Below are positions 29,515-33,488 of a stretch of DNA of 33,488 bases, in pieces; position 1 is the stretch's first letter; each line of letters begins with the position of its first letter. The position numbers and the translations under genes were made by a program. Origin of the DNA: a virus; IMG/VR virus record IMGVR_UViG_3300034060_000058, positions 1 through 33,488 of that record, one strand, 5' to 3'. Under the pieces are notes generated by a model that was given only the letters and a program-made list of their open reading frames with translations, was not told the DNA's origin and did no database searches.

Positions 29515-29913
29515 TTATGGAGTGATTTCTACCCAGGATTGAGTTGCCTCATCCCATCCGTACATTTTTCCATCTGTAGGATAAGGAATAGGAGGATTCC
29601 ATAACCATGTAGGAGCGCCAATAGTCCAGCTATTACATACTAGACCATTCATATCTAATGGCCTTTCAGAATAAAAGACATCATTTACTGAGTCGTATAT
29701 ATATCCAATACCAGCATAGTTAGCTCTTAGAGCTTTTGACTGATCTGGATCTGGCTCTTGAGGGTTGCTATCAGGAATGTAATAGATTCCACCTCTTGTG
29801 TTATAAGATGTTTGAACCCAGCCATGACCAACAACGCCAGAATCTATAAAATCTTGATCTGCTTTAATTACTTGTGTAACTAAACCATTTTCTACTTTTG
29901 CATAAGTACCCAA
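29515..29913 (-). CDS. Virion-associated protein of unknown function
   Basis: 132 aa. It starts MGTYAKVENGLVTQVIKADQ and continues with GHGWVQTSYNTRGGIYY, ALRANYAGIGYIYD and a Trp-rich end (PTDGKMYGWDEATQSW). This small family is widespread in cyanophages and other aquatic phages, where it is usually encoded near tail-fibre genes. It is probably a structural protein. No catalytic motif was seen. Confidence 0.75.
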   Translation of the reverse strand: MGTYAKVENGLVTQVIKADQDFIDSGVVGHGWVQTSYNTRGGIYYIPDSNPQEPDPDQSKALRANYAGIGYIYDSVNDVFYSERPLDMNGLVCNSWTIGAPTWLWNPPIPYPTDGKMYGWDEATQSWVEITP

Positions 29914-29926
29914 TTTCTTTCTCCGT

Positions 29927-31486
29927 TTAAGCTGTATAAGTACCAGAACTGGTATATTTTAGAATAGTATTAGATCCAGATGTAGTTACTGTTGGTGATC
30001 CTGTTGTTGTGCCAGTATATTTAGATGTTGGAATAGATAGAATTACTACTCCAGATCCACCATTATATTGAGCGCCACCACCACCACCAGTATTTGCAGA
30101 ACCAGCACCATCATTAATAGATGCTCCTCTTGCATAAGTTACAGAAGATCCAGTAATAGAGTTTGCTCTACCACTACCACCAGTAGTATTACTTCCAGCA
30201 CTTCCAGCGCCACCACCGCCAGCACTTGCTATTCCTCCAGCTCCATTATTTCCGTATCCAGTTCCATTGGTAGTATTGCCTTGAGTTTTTGATCCTCCAG
30301 AGCCATAATTTGCTCCGTCAAAACCACCACCACCTCCAGATCCACCATTGCCCCCACTTAAATTAGCGTTTCCAGATCCACGACCACCACCATTAGCAGT
30401 ATCTACATCAAATACTGAATTATTACCATTTGATCCATCTCCACTTACTCCAACTCCTGATCCAGATCCACCAGCACCAACAGTAATAGTGTATGAAGTT
30501 CCTTTTGCTAAATATCTAGATATTTCAACTAAACCACCAGCACCACCACCACCAGCATTATTTCCATATCCAGAACCACCACCGCCAGCAACTACAAGAG
30601 CTGTTATTCCATAACCAGGCGCTAATGTTCCACTTGAAGTAAATGTATGAATAGTTTTTCCAGCAGAAGTTGTAACTGTTCCACCAGCGAATATTTGTGA
30701 TCCCTCATAAGAAACAATAACTATTCCAGATCCACCAGAAGCTCCATTGGCTGTTCCAGATGACCCTTGACCAGCTCCACCACCGCCACCACCAGTATTT
30801 GCAGAACCAGCAGTTGCAGTTCCAGCACTTCCATTTACATTTCCTCTTGCGCCAGCACCACCACCGCCTGATCCACCTGATCCAGCAGAATACCCGCCAG
30901 CACTTGATCCATATTGAGCGCCACCACCACCACCACCAGCATAAGTTACAGAAGAACCGCTAATAGAGTTTGCTACACCAGCTCCTCCAGCTCCAGCAGA
31001 TCCACCAGTAGATGATGATGCGTTACCGCCAACAGCGCCAGCACCACCACCGCCACCACCTCCAAATTGAAGATTTACATCTCCACTATTGTATCCATTG
31101 CCACCAGCATTTCCTTGACCTGATGTCCCTGATGCTGGGCCATTTCCAGCGTGCCAAGCTCCACCACCAGATCCACCAGTTGCAGCAGTAACAGAAACAT
31201 TGCCTCCATATCCACCGCCAGTAGCAGTTAAACCAAATGCAGAAGAATTAGATCCGCTTGTAGAGGCAGCACCACCAGCTCCAACAGTAATAGTGTATGT
31301 GCTTGCTGCGTTTATACTTGTTGTGGAAAAAAGTAAACCACCAGCACCACCACCGCCACCAGTTCTATCAGTAGTTGTTGCACCGCCACCGCCTCCAGCA
31401 ACTACAAGAAAAGTAGCACTAGCAACGCCACCAGAAAAACCAAAAGCTGCTATACAGGCTGATCCAATTCTAGATAAACGAGGCAT
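29927..31486 (-). CDS. Glycine-rich tail-fibre or adhesin-like protein
   Basis: 519 aa, extremely Gly-rich. Two related halves are visible, residues about 26-291 and 296-519. Each begins with LVVAGGGG followed by GGAGGL and TYTITVGAGG, carries a SGSSVTYA motif, and ends in a beta strand (GSGIVIVSY / GSGVVILSI). Gly-rich repeats of this type are known from distal fibre adhesins of T-even-like phages and other viruses. The first 22 residues are odd for a fibre (MPRLSRIGSACIAAFGF), resembling a leader. It probably binds the host receptor. Confidence 0.78.
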   Translation of the reverse strand: MPRLSRIGSACIAAFGFSGGVASATFLVVAGGGGGATTTDRTGGGGGAGGLLFSTTSINAASTYTITVGAGGAASTSGSNSSAFGLTATGGGYGGNVSVTAATGGSGGGAWHAGNGPASGTSGQGNAGGNGYNSGDVNLQFGGGGGGGAGAVGGNASSSTGGSAGAGGAGVANSISGSSVTYAGGGGGGAQYGSSAGGYSAGSGGSGGGGAGARGNVNGSAGTATAGSANTGGGGGGAGQGSSGTANGASGGSGIVIVSYEGSQIFAGGTVTTSAGKTIHTFTSSGTLAPGYGITALVVAGGGGSGYGNNAGGGGAGGLVEISRYLAKGTSYTITVGAGGSGSGVGVSGDGSNGNNSVFDVDTANGGGRGSGNANLSGGNGGSGGGGGFDGANYGSGGSKTQGNTTNGTGYGNNGAGGIASAGGGGAGSAGSNTTGGSGRANSITGSSVTYARGASINDGAGSANTGGGGGAQYNGGSGVVILSIPTSKYTGTTTGSPTVTTSGSNTILKYTSSGTYTA

Positions 31487-31496
31487 TTATAAACCC

Positions 31497-32279
31497 TTAA
31501 GCGAATTTAGTAACGGCTGCAAAAACAGTATATGTAGCAGAACCAGTTTTTACAATGACATAAGTATAAACATCTACAGAACTAGCATTACCGCTAGTCG
31601 GAGCTGTTCCACCTTGCCATTTAGGGGTTACTGAAGTTCCATCTATAGTTACGGCAGAATTATAGTAAGCAGTAGATCCATTTGTGCATAAAAAAGTAGC
31701 AGAAATGGATTCGCCTGTAGACATTAAAGTATTTAATGAAGTAGTGCCATCACCTCTAAAATTAAGTGTGAAGTTACCAGAAGCATTAGTTGTGTAATAA
31801 ACAATAGATTGTGTAATTAAATCTAAATTTATTGTCCCTGTAGAAGCAGTAGCAGATACAGTAGCAGCTTCTAAAATATTAGGGAATTTAGAAGAACCGC
31901 CTGTAGAGTTGCTAAATGTCTGTTTTGCAGTAAATGTATTAGCTACAGCAGTACCAGGAACGGCTAGATTTGTACGAGCATCAGCAGCAGTAGAAGCTCC
32001 TGTTCCTCCATCAGCTACAGCTAAATCTGTGATTCCTGTAATAGAGCCACCAGTAACCGCAATTGATGTAAAAGTAACACCAGTAATAGTACCGCCAGTA
32101 ATCTTAACGGCAGTCATTGTATATGTACCATCACGCAGACCATCGCCACAATCACGAATCTGCGACATCATATCACGCATGGTATCGTTTACGGCTGATG
32201 GGAGCATCCCTTCTGGAGCGCCATCTGGAGGAGCAGCATTGTTAGATGCTGGGGTAAGGGAGTATTTTGTATATGCCAT
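31497..32279 (-). CDS. Tail fibre protein with N-terminal attachment domain
   Basis: 260 aa. The N-terminal APPDGAPEGMLPSAVNDTMRDMM is a common attachment domain of podovirus tail fibres. After it comes a beta-helical repeat region with TGGTITGV / TGGSITGIT and a VADGGTGASTA linker, and a C-terminal domain with WQGGTAPTSGNASSVDVYTYVIV. It probably sits at the tail and may carry the Gly-rich protein encoded just behind it. Confidence 0.82.
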   Translation of the reverse strand: MAYTKYSLTPASNNAAPPDGAPEGMLPSAVNDTMRDMMSQIRDCGDGLRDGTYTMTAVKITGGTITGVTFTSIAVTGGSITGITDLAVADGGTGASTAADARTNLAVPGTAVANTFTAKQTFSNSTGGSSKFPNILEAATVSATASTGTINLDLITQSIVYYTTNASGNFTLNFRGDGTTSLNTLMSTGESISATFLCTNGSTAYYNSAVTIDGTSVTPKWQGGTAPTSGNASSVDVYTYVIVKTGSATYTVFAAVTKFA

Positions 32280-32317
32280 GATTGTTCCTATTATATCTAT
32301 ATTGCGTTATTCTGATA

Positions 32318-32331
32318 AGCCAAAATTGGCT
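32318..32331. repeat. 14-bp palindrome after the origin-spanning gene
   Basis: AGCCAA-AA-TTGGCT, one base after the stop codon of the 524-aa protein and 38 bp before the tail-fibre start. On the minus strand only TATC follows, so it is not a strong terminator. It could be an mRNA processing or stabilising hairpin, or chance. Confidence 0.35.
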
Positions 32332-32332
32332 A

Positions 32333-33488
32333 TTATTTTAAAAGCCCTTCAATTTCGCCAGACTGATATAGAGCGTTATATAGTCTTTGATCTGCTATTG
32401 GAGGCACTAATTCGCCAAATTTTCTACCAACACGATTTGCAAGGCCAGTTGCATAAGCAGCCTCACCCATTAATCTTGGAGATGTAGTTGCTGCTGTAAT
32501 TGCTGCTGCTGGTATTCCTCCAGCTCCATAAGCAAGGTATCCAGTAGGAAGCGATGCAGCGCCTTGTAAGCCTCTTGGCATTAAGTTTGCTAGAGCTTGT
32601 CCAGCAAGACCAGGCATAAACTCTTGGCCTCCAGCAGCCTCTAGTTCTTTTCCTAGCTTTGTTCTTTGACCATAGTTTGTTTGGACATTATCACGCATTA
32701 AACTCTGCAATTTACGCATAGATGTATCAGCAGATGCTTTTTTACCAAGACTTAAGCTACGCTCTATTTCTCTAATTTGTTCTGTAGCATCAGAATACGC
32801 TTTCATTGTCTTAGCGTAAGTTGGAGCTTGTTTCTGAATTGTAGATTTAACTGAATTGTAGATATCGCCAATAGATGATCTAGCAACTTTTTGCTCAAAT
32901 GGGATTGATTCTAAAACATCGCCAACTTTTTTCTTAAGAGCATCTAACCCTTCTGGAGTATGGAACTCTACAGGGTCAAGGCTTTTCCATTCATTTATTA
33001 TTGATTTTGCTTCTTGTAGATTCTTAGCTGCACCCTCATTAACAACTTTACCTTTATAAGTAACCTTGTTTAATGAGTTTTCAATAGCCTTATCAATATC
33101 GCCAAATTCCAATATAGACTTATCATTCTTAATATTTACCATTCCAGAACGATATTCTGCTTGTTTTGCAGCATTTAACTCTTGTAAATTTGCTTTTGCA
33201 ATATCTAATACATCTGTTTGATCTGCTCTACCAGATATATTTGCTCTAAATTGTTCAGCAGTATCTCCACCTTTTGCTCCAGCTTTATATGCTTGAACAA
33301 TTGATTCTTTACCAGCGCCAGTAGTCTGACCTAAAATTGGAGCTATAACTTTTCCACCTAATACATTGGCAGTTTTTGCAGTAGCTTGTGCAGCAACAGA
33401 CAATGGATCAATAGTTGATGCTATTTTTGCCAATGGAACTGCTGCTACTTTTGGAGCAATCATAGAGCCACCAGAAAATACTGTAGAT
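32333..33488 (-). CDS. Internal/ejection-type virion protein, C-terminal part (origin-spanning gene)
   Basis: C-terminal portion of the 524-aa protein that begins at 634. The open frame runs off the right edge and rejoins the left-end frame through the 215-bp overlap. The internal methionine at 33463 is not the true start. The middle of the protein is charged and probably helical (many Lys, Glu and Gln), and the C-terminus has a Gly/Ala-rich segment. This suggests a coiled internal virion or DNA-ejection protein. It ends with TAA at 32333-32335, directly beside a 14-bp palindrome. The tail-fibre genes follow downstream. Confidence 0.75.
   Translation of the reverse strand, partial: STVFSGGSMIAPKVAAVPLAKIASTIDPLSVAAQATAKTANVLGGKVIAPILGQTTGAGKESIVQAYKAGAKGGDTAEQFRANISGRADQTDVLDIAKANLQELNAAKQAEYRSGMVNIKNDKSILEFGDIDKAIENSLNKVTYKGKVVNEGAAKNLQEAKSIINEWKSLDPVEFHTPEGLDALKKKVGDVLESIPFEQKVARSSIGDIYNSVKSTIQKQAPTYAKTMKAYSDATEQIREIERSLSLGKKASADTSMRKLQSLMRDNVQTNYGQRTKLGKELEAAGGQEFMPGLAGQALANLMPRGLQGAASLPTGYLAYGAGGIPAAAITAATTSPRLMGEAAYATGLANRVGRKFGELVPPIADQRLYNALYQSGEIEGLLK
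33274..33488. repeat. Terminal overlap, right copy (circular genome)
   Basis: Right-hand copy of the 215-bp terminal overlap. The only difference from the left copy is C33401 versus T128. On the coding (minus) strand this is the third base of a leucine codon, TTG here and TTA at the left end, so it is silent. Confidence 0.9.

Noticed and set aside
30068-31634. Long plus-strand frames over the glycine-rich fibre and tail-fibre genes
   Set aside because: They are Pro/Ser/His-rich translations of the opposite strand of Gly-rich codons, with no ribosome sites or known motifs.
1-33488. tRNA genes, CRISPR arrays, insertion sequences and an attachment site
   Set aside because: I scanned for cloverleaf-like segments, regularly spaced repeats, transposases and integrases and saw none. 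A tRNAscan or profile search was not possible here.

Overview
The window is almost certainly one complete, circularised genome of a tailed dsDNA bacteriophage. Bases 1-215 recur at 33274-33488 with a single mismatch. A structural gene cut by the left edge (1-634, minus strand) continues in frame at the right edge (33273 down to 32333). Joining the ends gives a circle of 33,273 bp. The portal, major capsid and head-tail adaptor look like the SU10-type (podovirus) families, and no tape-measure or sheath gene is visible, so a short-tailed virion is the best guess. A Rz/Rz1-type spanin pair and a signal-anchor (SAR-like) endolysin point to a Gram-negative host. The DNA is AT-rich. The host is not identifiable from sequence alone; a freshwater proteobacterium is only a guess.

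Layout. (1) Late region, minus strand, running leftwards from 18860 to 1 and, through the circle join, from 33273 to 28175. In order of transcription it holds: an antiterminator/sigma-like regulator; small Zn/Cys proteins; a GT7-like glycosyltransferase; DUF6496 and other small proteins; small and large terminase; portal; scaffold; major capsid protein with a strong terminator behind it; an alpha-1,2-fucosyltransferase-like GT11 enzyme; a GT-A glycosyltransferase; head-tail adaptor; small tail proteins; a repeat-built fibre-like protein; a tail beta-propeller protein; a C1q-like protein; a GNAT acetyltransferase; several large internal or ejection-type proteins; tail fibres; and a lysis cassette (XhlA-like protein, holin-like protein, endolysin, Rz and an embedded Rz1). 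(2) A short plus-strand pair at 18932-20043: a 3'-5' exonuclease fused to a zinc ribbon, and a SprT-like metalloprotease. (3) A minus-strand early block, 24445 down to 20040: Cro/YdaS-like repressor, PD-(D/E)XK-like nuclease, a 280-bp non-coding stretch with many RNA-like hairpins, a DUF268 methyltransferase-like protein, small unknowns, a replication-protein-like gene, a cytosine methyltransferase-like gene, a YbcO-like nuclease and a 48-aa sigma-region-4-like protein. (4) A plus-strand recombination block, 24612-28191: microproteins, a Sak3/DUF1071-type annealing protein, a YqaJ/lambda-type exonuclease, an SSB-like protein and a second PD-(D/E)XK-like nuclease.

Blocks 3 and 4 diverge from a 166-bp control region that carries two copies of TCTACATT, one of them in a 14-bp palindrome placed between a -35 and a -10. 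No integrase, polymerase, helicase or primase was recognised, so replication should depend on the host plus recombination functions. The most notable unexplained items are the structured non-coding region at about 23726-23940; the modular protein at 7167-8120, with exact 20-residue repeats followed by six exact 10-residue Trp repeats; the set of sugar-modifying enzymes spread through the virion operon; a hidden 51-aa Rz1 lipoprotein gene inside Rz; and a hidden zinc-ribbon gene at 18371-18550.
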